Source: Pipra filicauda (Eukaryota > Chordata > Aves > Passeriformes > Pipridae). From it: a stretch of 64,000 nucleotides of DNA. Each line of letters begins with the position of its first letter. Within the stretch, counting starts at the first letter, position 1. The translations under genes and the position numbers were made by a program. The stretch covers positions 682,001 through 746,000 of the forward strand of contig NW_024104129.1 of NCBI RefSeq assembly GCF_003945595.2, written 5' to 3'. Below the pieces are notes generated by a model that saw nothing but the letters and a program-made list of their open reading frames with translations, was not told the DNA's origin and did not search any database. Of this stretch, positions 1-14,784 are shown in pieces.

Positions 1-3000
1 AGCAACCTTGCACAGACAGCTCCAAAAGAATGTAAGCCTGGAGCTTCTACTCCAGGCTTTTGCACCCTTATAAAAAAAATGAGCAGACAGATGAGCCTAA
101 GTGATTAGATATCACATGGCCAGCGTGTTACCAGTGCTATGCTGAATGGAGGTAGACTACAGTAGCAAAAGAAGTTGTGGGAATTAGAAATGAGTATGAT
201 CTAAGGGGGGGGAAAAAGCAGATGGGAGATGAAGTAATTCATTTGTTTGTGGAAAGGGCTGTTCTCCTTTGTCGGAGAGTTTGTGCAAATGGCAGACAGT
301 AAAAGAAATTTTGTGGGATAGATAATACCAGTTAGGAAAAGTCAAAAAGAGGAAAATCTTTTGGCAGTTGAAACAATATTGTTGTTATATGTCAATTAGC
401 ATACTCCTAACTTTTAGGACGACTCATAACTTGTATCTGAATGTTATGGCTTAGCATGTCCCTACAATATGCAACCCTGAGAGCTGAAACTTTTTTGTTC
501 TGAAATGTTTTCTGAACAACTTTTCTCCACCTTGGAGGAAAAGAGAGAATCACCTATGCTAGGAAAGATACTAAAATTATAATCTCACTTAAAAAAGAAT
601 CAGTGTTAGAGTAGCAAGGCCCCCTAACCTGCAGCTCACAAATGAAAGTAAAGATGTGGAAGGGTTCTACTTGTCTCCATATTTGCGCTTGTTACTTGTG
701 TGTACTTTGCAGGTCTCAGTTGATGTCAATCAGCAGAGCCTGCTATTGGTATAAGTGAAGCTGCACTAATTTATACCCACAGAGAATTAGGTTCATAATG
801 TGTTAAATGTACTAGATTGGGAATGAATGTGGTATTGGATTTGAATTCAAAATGAGTGCAGCATCAGTTTTTTTCTTTCTTATCTGACAATTGGAAAGTT
901 GGAGACATTGCATGTGAAAAAGAATAATGTTAGACTTATTTTGAGCAGTTGACAGACATGGCTGGAAGTCTGATATGATTAATACCTCAATAATAGGGCT
1001 TCAGTAAGTTAGTCCCAATAGACTCTCAACCTAGACAGAGTGCCAAGATACTGATAATGGTTAAGTGACTTTCATTAGATAACAAATTCCATTTTTAGCT
1101 CTGTTTTACCAAGGAGCTTTTATAATTCATTAAACTCAAAAGAATTAAGGAGGTCTCTTACACACAAGTGAGTGGAGAGGAACTGGTTGCAAGGATTTGT
1201 GAATCTCATCTCTGAGCAGAAATAGTCTGAGATATCTGCCTTCATATTCATTTCCTTAGCAACACCTTGAGAGTTTTTCCTTAAAATAAGTATTCAGATA
1301 TAGGGATTTTTTTTTTTCTTTTTTTTCTAGGGCATCTGCAGAGGTGCTGCAACACACCCAGTATAGAAAAGAGAAATGTTAAGTTTTAATGCGCATAAGC
1401 TCAGCTGCAAAGTAGGACCAAAAAGCATCACAAGCCATCAATCTTCTTCTTTTCTTTCACACCTAAAGCAGGAACATTTGTGTTCCTTTCCTTCCCCTCA
1501 TTAGACTTAAAGACAAGGAGTGTCTTTACAGTGACAGAAATCCAAATCTTCTAGAAAGACCTTGACTATAAATTCCTCCTTTCTTCATCAGCCAGCAAGT
1601 GGAGTGAAGCCCAACTTATACAACAGTATCATTCCAGGAGTTATCCTTATCCAGAGAATACAGTTCCAGGAAGAATTAATTATTGGAAATGTTATTTATT
1701 ACTTGTTTTACATCATATTTATGGATAGAGGAGTCAACTGAGCTGATAAGCAATTTTGCAGTAGATCCAAAAATGAGTGCAATCCTTGCCCTGGTGATGT
1801 GTCAAGGACCACTAGCTGGCAGCTCAGCAATATTTTACAGCACAGGTGCTGACTACTCCATTTTTTTATGTGGCTTTGCTGTAGACAGGTGTGCCTTTAC
1901 ACAATGGGTTATTCTGGCTCATAAGTGCATAAAACAGAGAGGTTCTTGCTGCAGTCAGAACATTATTGAATTGGGCACTGTGCATGCATGTTATTAGAAA
2001 CTGTCCCTGTTCAATAAAGCTTTAGTCTAATTAGAGAAAACAAGAAGAAGGAAGTATTCCATAGGAATCATGAGAATGAAAAACAACATTTAGGGGGAAA
2101 TAGAGGTGTTGAAGTGAAGGCAGGTAATCTCACTGCAGCAGGGAGTAGCAGATTCAGCTACTGTGTTTGGTGGAGCCACAGACGGGGAACCCCTGCAGGG
2201 CTGCAGAGAGGGAGGGATGTGGTCACCAGGACAGGCTCAGGTGCCTTTCAATGCAAAGCCTTTCATGGATGGGAATGTGATAAGTAGGGTGATCCAGTGG
2301 TAAAGGTGAAACATAACAAGATTTAGGCTAAATGGGAGATTGAGATATGTATGAGCAAAAATTAAATGATGGGTCCTAAGGTGTGAAGGAAGAAGTTCTA
2401 TAACAAATTCAGGAACGTAAAAAACATAAATCACAAACTGAAGTATGAAATAAAGGGAAGAAAAATATGTCAGTCAGTATGGAGTTGGAAATTATGACTA
2501 CAGACTTATTTTGCATATATTTAGATCAAACTTCTAATGTTGAAAAAGCAGAAGACTGCCCTGTCACTTTATAAGTATTCTTGAAATATGTTGATTTTCA
2601 TTTTAAATTATCTTCATTCAGAAGTTAATTTTTATAGATTATATTTTTACTAAAAAGTCAATTAATCTACTTAATAATTGTGAACTTGCCTATTCATCTT
2701 CCAACTTTGAGAGGTTTTATTCTGCTTTCCATGCCCATTTGAGCAATAATTTAGTTTAAAAACTATCACCAAAGCATGCTCCTGGCTGCTGTTCTTTATT
2801 TGCTGATGAATTGAGCTTGCGGATATCAGCTCCAAAGTGAATTATGTTTAGGTTGTCTTAAACTGACGAAGGTAATCAGATACGAAAAAGTGGTGATTTT
2901 ACGCTTTAAAAGTATAAAAATGTGGCTTACTTACATTTTGATTGCAGTTTGAATTATTCCACCTCTTTCTACCATGAATTTCACTTAAGCCTTGGATTTG

Positions 3001-5059
3001 AGCTGATAAATCACTGCTAGCAGGCACTCCCCCACTAGCACTTTTAATGGGCACTCTTTTGAAAGTTAAAAATTACTCAAACACAGTCTTGAAAGGCTAA
3101 ACACAGATTTGAAATCTGTCTCATGTTAGGCAATTTTGTCATAAGCTTTCAGCATAATTGTAAAAAGTACAAAGCCTTGAAACCAAAACTGTGTTATAAT
3201 AGCCAATTTCATTACTGTAATCATGGTAATTATTATAATGATCCAAATATCTACCATTGTGTTAATGGAGATTTTAAATTCCTGAATGCATTATTTTTCA
3301 AGCCTTGTGGGCCATCTCCTTTTCAAAGTTTCAGAAATATTCTTAGTTACATAACAGATGAACAAACAGCACAATGTTCATCTGCAGATCCTGTCTACTC
3401 ACTGTGAGTAGCAATATCTTCCTCTCTTTATCAAATGATTTCTTTTTTAATGCTCAGTTAAATCAAATGAGCATAGACTAAATATTAAATGCATATAGAC
3501 TACCTGAGAAAATCTTTTTAATCTTAGTCCTGTTTATAGATGCAAGAAGAGATCTTATTTAAATATACAATGTCAATGTAATAGGATGTATATTTATAGG
3601 AGCTCTTCAATAGTTTTCTTGGCACACTGCTCAGCCAATTCAATTACCTATCTATTCTGAAAATGCCAGTTGTCTCAAATTCTTTGATGTCCATTGACAG
3701 GAACTGCTAGTAAAGAAATTCACCCAGTGATCATGAAGACAGTCCTCACAACCACTAGCAACAATGTTGAGCACTGTTTCGCTGCCCTGTGACACATTTG
3801 TCAGCCTAATATTCAGTTATCAAATATCTCACACATTTCAATGCCTCCTTCCTCCTCTCCTGAGAAACAGCAAATTCCTGACATCTGCTACTGAATCCTT
3901 TCTGGATTTGTGGTGCTCCAGGGGGAGATCTCCTATTATGGATCAGACAGAAATCTGGAAGGCAGGAGTTTCTCATGTCTGATTTTGACATTATTTTATA
4001 TTTTCCTTATGTTCATCTGTGAGTATCTCAATTTACCGTGACTTAGTGGTAAATAACTGTGATCTTGAAAACATGTTAATACTGTAAAAGGCAGCTGTGC
4101 TTAAAAGTAAATCAGAAAGAGCTCAAGGCATCTTCCGCAGTGAGACTACCACTCACCAGGTCAAAGAGGCACTACTTGAATTACTCAAATTGCTCTAAAA
4201 GTTGTAAGTACCACCTACAGTACATTACTATTAGACTAAAAGCACACCGTAATAAATAGTGAAGCAAATACTGTCTGTTAATTTCTCAGGATTAGGGGAG
4301 CATTTCACTTTCACTCACAAGAGTACTAATAATCATATTGACTCAGAAAATTATAGCTAAACAGAAATTATATTTAGAAATATTATACGTAATTTCTGCA
4401 TTGTGTATTTCAAATACACAGAGAAAAACTACTACATGAGGTACTGAGTACCAACAGTGGAATATTGTACAATTACACATCTCAGAGATTACCTCAAATG
4501 GACTTGATATGCTGAGTTACTCACTTGCAATATTAAACAAAAGGTACGAGAGGGGAAGTATAACTATCACAAGACAATCACTTCCATGAGTGAAATAGAG
4601 AACATCAGCAACAGCAATGGTCTAAACCCACAGGAGAGTGAAAAATGCAATGTGATAACTCCACTTTTCGGAATAGCTTTATTATTACCATTTCATAGAA
4701 GAACTCTTCAGTGGAAAAAAATATGTTACCCAGCTGCACATGTTAGGAATCTAGATGATTGCTCCTGTTCCACAGCCTGGTTTATATGGATTAAAAATCA
4801 ATGAGCTGCTTTGTGACTGAGAAATAGCATTCTTCATACATTATGATCAAATAATTGAGCACCTAATTAAAAGACTACTGTACCTTGTGTCAATCTAAAG
4901 GAATTCTGACCAAAAAATTAAAAAAATCAACTACCATAAAGATAAGAATGTTCTTTTGCGAGTTAACGTCTTTCAAATCTGTACAATTTGGAAAGTAGCC
5001 AACCTCAGGAAAGGCAGGAAAATATTTCAGTTTTGGCTTTTGTCCTCCACATGTCCCAG
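1..5059. other. AT-rich unannotated sequence
   Basis: I see no recognisable gene or repeat here. There is a T-rich tract at about 1,308-1,327 and an AATAAA at 2,013-2,018 without supporting context. Open frames are short and have no family resemblance I recognise. The sequence could be intergenic or intronic. Confidence 0.6.
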
Positions 5060-7682
5060 AGATTTGACATCATTGGCCAGAGTGCAACCTGGTGGAATGA
5101 GTCCCTGCCACAGGCTCTTTAGGAGGGATAGGTAGGACTGAAGAGGCAGAGGGGTGGCACTGTATGTAGTAGAAGGATTAGAATGTTGGAGCTCACAGTT
5201 AGCAACGGCACAGCTGAGAGCCTCTGGGTAGGAATCAAGGGGTAAATAAATAATGCAGATGTCGTCATGGGAGTCTACAATAGACCTCCCAGTCAGGACA
5301 ATGATTCCAATGAATTATTCTTTGAGGAAATAAGGAACACTTCAACTTGCCAGAAATTAACCAGAATCATCACACAGCTGGTACAATCTGGGCCAGAAGA
5401 TTCCTAAAATACCTGGATGACAACTTCATGGAACAGGACCTAAGGGAGACGACTCAGAAAAATGTCCTCCTCGATCTGCTGCTTGTCAACAGAGCAAAGT
5501 GCAGATTGATGGCTCTCTTGACCACAGCAACCGTGAGGTGATTGACTTTAAAATCTCTGTTGACAGGAGGAAGAATGCCAACAAAACCTCAGTGCTGGAT
5601 ATGAGGAGAGTAGACTTTAGGTTGTTCAGGAATTTAATGAGTAAGGTCCCCTGGGAAAATGTTTTTGCGGGTGCTGTGGTCCATCACTGCAGATACTTTT
5701 TAAACACTGTGTCCTAAGGGCAGAGGAACAGGCAATTCCCAAATGTTGGAAGTCAAGTAGGCAAGGCAGGCCAATTTGGCCTGGAAGTAAGTCAAGAAAG
5801 GAAGGTGTGTGACCAGTTGAAGTGAAGTAAGGTGATGGGGGAAGAATACAGAGATGTTGCTTGCCAATGTAGGGAAAAAAATTGTGCAGCCAATGCTCAA
5901 CTGGAATTTCAGCTGGCCAGAAATAAAGAATTTTTTGAAATATATTAGTGGCAATAGGCAGTGTAAAAATAACATTGGCCCATTATAGGATGAGGATGGT
6001 CACCTCACAAAGACAGAGACAAGGTAGAGGTGTTTAACATTTTCTTTGCCACTGTCTTCAACAGGCATGATGGAACAAGAGGGTCTCAGTGCTCTGAGCT
6101 GGAGGACCATGACTACGAGAATGATCAACTCCCTGTTGACCCTGAAATTGTGTGGGATCTACTGCTCCAGCTGGATCCCTACAAATCTATGGGGCCTGAT
6201 GGGATTCATCCCAGAATCCTCAAAGAGCTGGCTGATGTCATTGCACAACTTCTCTTGATGATTTTTGAGCAGTCTTGGGAATCCAGAGGATGTCCCAGCT
6301 GACTGGAAACTCCCAATTGTTGTCCAGATTTTCAAGGGCAAGAAGCAAGACCTCAGAAACTACAGGCCTGTCAGTCTCACTTCAGTGCCTGGCAAAGTTA
6401 TGGAGAAGATTATTCTGGGACGTGTTGAAAAATACCTGAGAGACAACGCAGTCTTAGCCAGAATGGCTTCATGAGAGGAACGTGCTGCTTATCCAACCTG
6501 ATTTCCTTTTTGACAAGGTAACCAACACAGTTGATCAAGGGAAACCAGTTGATGTAATATTTTTGGATTTCAGTAAAGCTTTTGATACTGTCTGTCTCCA
6601 TATCCTTTACACAGCTGGATAAACACATCCTGTGGTGGATGAGCAATTGGCTCACAGGTCAAGCACAGAGGGTAATAGCAAATGGGGTAACATCAGACTG
6701 GGGACCTGTCACTAGTGGGGTTCCACAGGACTCCATCTTAGGCCCTGTGCTCTTCAACATCTTCATAAGTGACTTGGACACAGGACTGGAAGGGGATACT
6801 AAGCAAGTTTGCAGATCGCACAAAACTGGGAGGAGCTGTTGACTCCCTCAAAGGCAGAGGGACCTCGACAAATTTTAGGGCTGGGCAATCACCAACCATA
6901 TAAAATTGGTGGGGGAAAGTGCTGGATTTTGCACCTGGGAGGGGGCAACCCTGGATGCCCATACAGACTGGGGAATGAGACGCTAGAAAGCAGCACCATG
7001 GAAAGGGACCTGGGGGTCCTAGTCCATGACAAGTTGAATATGAGTCAACAGTGCCCCGGCAGCCAGGAGGGCCAACCATGTCCTGGGGGGGATCAGGCAA
7101 AGCATTGCCAGTTGGTCGATGGAGGGGATTGTCCCGCTCTGCTCGGCACTGGTGTGGCCTCACCTTGAATATTGTGAGCAGTTTTGGGCACCACAGTATA
7201 AGAAAGATATTAAACTATTAGAGAACATCCAAATGAGGGCAAGAAAGATTGTGAAGGGCCTTGAGGGGAAGCCATGTGAGAAACAGCTTAGGTCACTTGG
7301 TCTGTTCAACCTGGAGAAGAGGAGATTTAGAGGAGACTTCATTGCAGTTACAACTTCCTCATGAGGGGAAGAGGAGAGGTAGGCACTGATCTCTTCTCTG
7401 TGGTGACCAGTGACAGGACCCAAGCAAATGACCTGAAGTTGTGTCAGGGGAGGTTTAGGTTGGATATTAGCAAAAGGTTCTTCACCCAGAGGGTGGTTGG
7501 GCACTGGAACAGGTTCCCCAGGGAAGTAGTCACAGCACCGAGCCTGACAGGATTCATGAAGCTTTTGGATGATACTCTCAGGCACATGGTGTGACTCTCA
7601 GGGATGGTCCTGTGCAGGGCTCAGAGTTGTATTTGGTGATCCTTGTGGGTCCCTTCCAACTCAGCATATTCTCTGCTTCTGT
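5060..7682 (+). mobile_element. CR1 LINE, 5'-truncated, ORF2 broken
   Basis: This is a 2.6-kb copy of the chicken-repeat-1 non-LTR retrotransposon, whose ORF2 encodes an endonuclease and a reverse transcriptase. Translated pieces appear in the right order but in shifting frames. They are an endonuclease remnant (about 5,065-5,520, with LLDLLLVNRAK), the linker (VFNIFFATVF, 6,029), RT blocks GPDGIHPRILKEL (6,198) and YRPVSLTSVPGKVMEK (6,360), the catalytic block DFSKAFDTV (6,567), [17 protein letters not shown] (6,715), and the C-terminal [15 protein letters not shown] region (7,160). The conserved FADD box reads FADR at 6,805-6,819, so one catalytic aspartate is lost. The 3' end (7,600-7,682) has the CR1 signature ending in GTCCCTTCCAACTC and a decayed octamer tail. 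Frameshifts and stops show that it is inactive. A full-length CR1 is about 4.5 kb, so the 5' end is missing. Confidence 0.93.
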
Positions 7683-10600
7683 TACATTTTGCTAAGTTGT
7701 TATCTCTGTTATCATTTTTATTCAAGGAGAAGCATATAAAAATAATGCATTATCCTATGCACTAGTGATTCATGGTACACTGAGTTTCAGCATCAGGCTT
7801 CATGAGTCACTTTATAAACAAACAAATTCAATGGTGCATCCTTGCCCTAAGGTCCAGTGTTGACTTCCTAATTCACCTATATTAAAAACCTTTAAAATAC
7901 ATATTATATATATTTTCCCAAAATAAAAAAGTGAGACCTTTGCAACAATACACCCAGTGAATTTGTCAGTCTCTTTCTTTTCTCTCTGTCTTCATAAAGA
8001 AGGTTTCCCCCTGTTTGGAACAGGATTATTACTGAGGAAGAATTTTCAAAACCAGTCATAATAGGCCAAAAGCCTTTTTCTGTGAAGCCATATGTAGAAT
8101 TATCCTTGAATTTCATTCTGTTTTAATGGGATAAAAAAGGTATAAAAGTTGTGTATTTTTACTTTGCAGTGTTAATATCACTTTGGATTGTACAAGATCA
8201 TATAGAAGACATGTTTGTTATCATCTATCACCTGGCACACTGAGTGCTCTGAATTGCTGAATTGCTACTCAAATTTCCTGGTAGCTATTTACTATCACTG
8301 CTTTCTCTTTAATGTGGCTTCCACACATGGAAAATAGTAAAGACAACTTAATTTTATTAAAATGCATATGAACTTGAATCTTCCTGGGTAACACAACCAC
8401 TCTTCTTCCCTTACAATCTAGTTGATATAGTTTGGCTTGACACAATAAAAGCACACCCTGATCTGATTTATCCTGTAATTATGTACATTAACTCTTTTAA
8501 ATTGGCTATGTCAGCAAAAAATATATGAAACAGCTCCCTTTGAATATCATCAGAATTAGCATTAAAATGTTTAAAATTCAAGTAGAGAAGTATGTACAGA
8601 AACTATGGAGCTTTCTCTCAATATTTTGATTAATAGCCAGTAAGAACTAATTTTTTATTTATCTAAGTGAAGTACATGAAAACATGCTTAAAATTACAGG
8701 AAAATTTTAAACAGCAAGGATAATAAAACACTGCAGGGGAAAGTAGGAGAGTTAGGGATGAAAGACCTACTCAGCTGCGGTGTACAGTGCACTATTTAGA
8801 ATTTGTTTTCTGGTGATATATAGTTCTTTTTCAGATTAAAATATAATTTTAATTTATCAGTATATGATTTCCATACACAGCATTCTTGTAAAGGAGGTAT
8901 AGAATCTCGATGACTGCTGTTTAGCTCTGATTTCACAGTTGTAATTCCATATGGGCCTTATGGGATAGAAGAGGAGGAGAGCAACTATGAATGAAAGGAT
9001 GTTGCTAATTTAAAGAGAAGAAAAACTTTAAGTTTGAATGTAATAAAGAGGTAGAGCCAATTTAAAAACAGATAGACACGTGGGGAAAATCTCAGGGAAA
9101 CAGCACAAGAAAAATGTATTGGTTTTAGTCCTACACCTGTAGTCTACTTTTAAGTGGTTAAACTAATACTTTTCATTATGTTCACAAATGTGATTTAAAT
9201 AATGAAGCATCAGTAATATGAGGCTCCCTTCTGCCTTGATCTGCAGTTAAATCTCTGCAAGAAAGCAAAGTGACACAGGTTGGCAAATTAGTGGTGTGAA
9301 AATTAATGAGCTTTCTCTATGCTGATCAACAGTTACCCTCTACCAGTGGCTGATTTATGTTCACTTAAAACATTTTAGGATTTTAGTCTAATCAAATCCA
9401 ATGACATTTCTGTGAGGGGAGTCTTACAACATTTGGTACAGCTGAAAAGGAGATGGTTTAAATTAATATCACCTCCTTTCTTTGAGATTTTCTATGTTAT
9501 AGAAAATGTCCATACATTCTGTTGCATCCAATATTAACAATTAACATGTTATATTGTAATAAATATGTAAACACTGAAACATTTTTGATCTTTGCTGACC
9601 TTCGTACTGCAAGGTTGTAAATCTAGATCATTCATTTGCTCCAATACTCAAAAGTAGAAAACAAACATTAGTCCTAGTTCTTAAATGATTAACTAATGTT
9701 TGGTGCACTTGAGCAACCAACTAGATGAGACAATGAGATGATAATTCAATATTCTCTTGATTAGGTGGTACTGAAGTAAACAGATAAACTCAGTTTGAGA
9801 ATGCACAGTAAATTCAATATAAGTCAATGAAGTCTGTATAGGCAAATATATTTTACTAGAAGTTAGATAACCTGCTGCACAAAACACTTCCAATTAATTG
9901 TTTAAACAAAAAATATAGATTTCTGGAAATAAAATCTTTTATTCAAGTAAGCTACTCTTAATGTAGCTATCATTAGGAGAAATTTCTTAGATACAAGATT
10001 GAAAAAAAAAGATAAAACCATCAATTACATCCTGAAGCTAAACAGGTAAAGTAGTAATCAGCTAAATGTTTAAGCAAAGCATGTTAACAGACATAGTACG
10101 TTTTTTTTTCTTTTCTCTCTCTCTCTCACACACGTAGACACACTCTTATGTAACTGGATTAAGTTCTCCAAGAGAAGAAGAGCTCAATCAAATGGGCTTA
10201 CAACAAGCCTTCTTTACACCTAATCCTAAAGAAAATCTACTGACATCAAGGAGACAAAGTCTAATTCCCTGCTTTGAATGAGATCTAATGATCAGGAGAA
10301 GCAGAGAGATGTGATCAGGCCACCACACGTCAAATCCTAATCCCCACTTCATACAGTGATGAAAAGCGTCAGTGTGTGTATGTGTGCACATACATAAGCA
10401 TATGAATCTGGTTCCTTTTTAAATCAGCAATGTTCCTAAGGGATTTTTTTTCCAAAAAAGCAATGAGAGTTGGATATCCATCTGCACTCATATTCCAGCA
10501 TTTGGCACAGAATTCACTTACTAATATTTTCATTGTGTATTGTGTTCTTGACTAAGTCAACCAGTATTTTATCAATTTCTAGTTATATCCAATTTGCCTG

Positions 10601-13600
10601 CCCCATATTGCTTCAATAAATTGTATGAGAGTGGAATTAAGGTTCCACTAAACATACAGGAATTTAAAAATATAAAAAAAGATATCTGAGAAAATAATTT
10701 TACCTCTTTCATGTTTCTTATAGTTCTATTAAAATGCTTGATTATCCAGACAGGAAGTCTATTTCTGAATCCCAAAACATTAAAATTTCATGATTAACAT
10801 TTCTGACAGATCAAAAATACAAGTACTACGTATGTTTTTCTTATCCTCTATAATCCCTAACTTTTAGTATAACGAGCAATATTTTATGATGATAGAAGTT
10901 CAAAATGTGTTTATAATGTCTTTCTTTGCAATAGTTATATGATTTGAATTACTAGCAGAATAATAAGTAAGCCCAACTTTGTTCAATATGAGAATTTTAA
11001 ATTGTGTAAAACTAATTTTGACTAGGACATTAGGTAGCATGTACTCCTTCAAGACTCAGATTCAATGAAATGTTCAGAAATAATCTATAATTACTGCAAG
11101 TACTGCATATCAAGCGTTTGACTGTGAGACAGGGAAAAAAGTCTCCAAAGGAAAAAAATGAAGCTGGGTAAATTCAAACTTGAAGTTAGGTGAAATGTAT
11201 GTAACAGTGCTGGTGGTTAATCACCTGAACAATTTACAAGGCATCCAGGCAGTATGGGTTGCACTCCTACCTCTTCCTCTATGTCCACTCTCTCCACGCA
11301 CCCAGTTTGCTGGAGCTGATGAAAAGCATAAGCTTGATACAGGACTTATTGGTAAAAATGCTCAAAAATGCATCTGGAATATATCTCTTCTTCATATAAA
11401 GTAATCCTTTATTCTTGGAACGTATGAAACTGTCAGCTAGAAATCTTTTCAGAACACAAAAAAGTTTCAACCGATTAGAAGATTGAGAAATAAATCATGA
11501 AAAGGATTCTGAACAAACAAAATATTTTATTTTATAACATACTAAATGTGTAGAATAAAGCTAAAAACCAACTAACTAACAAAAAAAACCCAAATAACAA
11601 CAAAACCTACAAAAAATCCCTAGTGTCATTCAGTTAACCAAACCTGATTATCTCTGGATAACAAAGAAAATAGATATATATCATATTTAAAGTCTGTATT
11701 CAAGACGAAAGAATTGTACCTTAGAACTCTGGAGAGAAAATTATTAAGTACAGAATAAATAAATTAGCAGATATATTAGATATATTAATAAGATTACAAC
11801 ATTTGTCAGACTCCTTGTATCTTGTATAATTATTGTGAGAAACTGCAATTTCTGTAGTAGTCTACTGGGACAAGAAAAAAACAAACAAATCAATGCTGTA
11901 GGAGACACGAAAGAATCACTCACTACCTAATACACTGAAGGAAGATTTATTCAACAAAGATAGTCATTTGCATTGAGGATGTTCTGAAATATGTCTTAAA
12001 AAAAAAAAAAGAAAACATTGATCTGTACTGAACTGCCTTCATGTGTTTACAATTTGCAAAGGAATGCCAAAGAAGTCTGCTGCATGGATATTTAGATCAG
12101 TTTGAAACCTAGACTTCCTCTATCATCAACAGAGAGGAATAAACACTGCAAGATTCCATATTTACTTTAGAAATTTATTTTAAGAAGAGATGAAGTTAAT
12201 TGCATACAGGTTTATTTCAGTTCACTGACTACAAGGAAATTTTCTTAGCTGCAGTCATCTTTCCATTAATACATCATAATTAATTTGTGTTTCATTTCTG
12301 TCCCTCATTTGTTTCAGAAACATTCAGTGTCATTCTCTTACTTTCCCTTTAAAACAATAATATTGACAACAAAATTATGTCAGTTGTGTACTCCTGGTCT
12401 AGTCTTCTTCATCCCTAATCCTTTCTGCCTAAAAAATCATGTTTGTTCATAGAGATAATTTCTGCAAAGTAAGACCAAAAAGGTAATTCATTAGAAGTTA
12501 GATTATAGTTCAAATTCATCCAAAAGTTTTCATAAATTCCACATACTATTTTTGCCCAAGATTCTACTCCCCAAAACCAAATTGCATATGAAAGTAATAA
12601 TGCTTCTTTTCTTCTATGCATCCCTTCTTCATAAAATTAAATAGCAAACTGACGTTGACTTCAGTTCAGAGGACTAGATTAGATGATCACGGAATGGAAT
12701 GGATTCCTTCATCATCCAAGGACCGCTCAGACAGAATATGATTCAAAAGGATTACTCTTCAGTTGTTTTTCTTTAAATCAATGGAGAGAAAAGAGAAATT
12801 TCCATATAAGCACAGAGTCTTAAGTCTGAAAGATATAGACCATTAAGTCCTCTCATGCTTCCAGAGATTGTCCCTCAGAACTAAAATGCTGATCACTTGC
12901 TTTGTGAAAACAAATCACTTAAGGCTGCACACTAGCTGGTCAGAAACCTATGCAAATTCTTTAGAAGTGTCTTTAATAGGAAAGAAAGAAGATTTTTCTG
13001 ACAAGGATTTTATACGAATGTTGATGTGACATTACAAGAGAGAATACAGCTACTTTCCTTGCTTATTGCTGCTATTCTTTTGAAATATATAATTACAGTA
13101 AGCACAGGACTAAGCTGGATACTTTTAGAACTGCTAAATATATGACAAAAAGTAATTACTGATATGAAATTCACTACAGAAATAAAATATCATAATGAAT
13201 ATATAAAAAAATTATACAATAATATTGTCAGGATTATTTGTTGTCATAAAAATAATACAGAAAAATATTACAGAGAAATCTTGCTTTCAGCTTCCAGTTA
13301 CAGACATGTAATTATATCTGACACTGCACTCATTTATTGTTTTGTTTTCAGGTGAACCAAAAAAATTCTCAACAAGAATAAATTATAGAAATTAGCACAA
13401 TTTTTTTACTCATTCTGTTGGAAATCACTCAACACTCGGTAGCTGTCAAAAGACATAACAAATGTAGATAGTATTAATAAAACCACTGAAACCAGACCAG
13501 AAATTGTTCATCATGTCAGTTGCATAAATATATTTTGTATGCATTCTAGAATGTAAATTAGTTTGCTCAACTTTTGCCACATTAAGAAAAGAAAAAAAAA

Positions 13601-14784
13601 AGGGCAAAATAAATACAATAACTCACCTAATTTAAAAATGTCCAAGTGATACAATTCTAGAGATACTAATGTGTCTCCATGAATTAAAGAAGATCTCAGA
13701 TGGTGAACTGTGACTAAACACTTAATTTGTAAAGTACACCATCTTCTCTAGGAAAAATTAACTCCATTCTTTGAAAACTACTACCCTCCCATCTTAGAAG
13801 GTATATGGAAAAATTAGACAATGACCAAGAAGAGAAACTCAAAAATTATTTCCATATAGAAAAGATGGAATAAGTTAGGTGTCCTTATTGGATAAGAGAC
13901 ATCTGAGACAGGACATCACTGTTTCATGTGTGGGTAAGAAAGATGACGGGGGTATGATTATTCAGTACTTCCCATGCTACAGAAAACTGGTCATATCCAG
14001 TAAAATTACTTGATAACAGGCTCAATTCAGACAAAAGAATGTCACAAAATGTTTTGTTGAATTGAAAAAGGGATTAGTTTGGTATATGGGGAAAAGTCCG
14101 TCAGCAGCTATTAAAAACGAGCCTTGTGCCTAACCTGCAACTCAGAAGTTCTTAATCCTCATGATTGTCAGAAACTGATAGGATATAAAAGGAAAATTGC
14201 TTTATAATATTTTCCATTTTCCCTTAATCTTTCTATAAGATTTTTCTGGTTCCTACTTCTACAGACTAGGTATTCGGCTAGACAAACCTCTGGTCTGACC
14301 CTGTACAGCTTCTCCTACGCTCTCATGCTGAAGAACAGAGTAGAAGGTTTTCAGAACAGAGGAAGACAGAATCAGTCTTAAAATCTTTGTGTAAATAATA
14401 AGTAAGTATGGTTTTATTAATATTAACTGATTGTCCTTGCTTTTATGCTACAGTATTATTCACATTTATGCTGTAATTTTGGTTTCCAACTTTGGATATT
14501 TAAACTTATTTTCAGTATCATTCCTATTGCAGAACATTTCATGCTAAATGCAGTTCAGATTTATTGAACTTAAGCTTATTCCTATTTTATTCCTCCAAAT
14601 ATAATAGAAAGCAGTGTAGAAAGTTTGATGTTGAAAAGTAGAATCTTACTACTGAATTTCTAAGCTGCTGGGGATTTTACAGAAGGTGGAAAATTGTTCT
14701 TTTCAACCTCTTTTTCAAATCCCCGGTTTAGAGACTTGAGTCATTCCACCGCCTGAAATTACATGTGCTGGAAAAGTAGAAAAT
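7683..14784. other. AT-rich unannotated sequence
   Basis: This is seven kilobases without a recognisable gene or repeat family. It contains a T/CT/CA microsatellite (10,101-10,143), a short GT-rich run (about 10,370-10,390) and an A run near 12,000-12,011. A short stretch at about 12,670-12,700 faintly resembles a CR1 3' end but is too diverged to call. Confidence 0.55.
10101..10143. repeat. Compound microsatellite (T)n(CT)n(CA)n
   Basis: A T run grades into alternating CT and then CA dinucleotides with interruptions. It is an ordinary compound microsatellite with no neighbouring feature. Confidence 0.8.

Noticed and set aside
1683..1997. 104-codon open frame followed by AATAAA, possible gene or LTR
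   Set aside because: The peptide resembles nothing I know, and no LTR ends or promoter pair with the poly-A signal.
6738..7163. 141-codon - strand frame
   Set aside because: It is the antisense shadow of the CR1 ORF2 at 5,060-7,682. The same holds for 14,759-15,205 and 15,504-16,093.
12660..12715. Possible CR1 3' end
   Set aside because: Only a short word (ACTAGATTAGATGATCA) fits. There is no octamer tail or further alignment.
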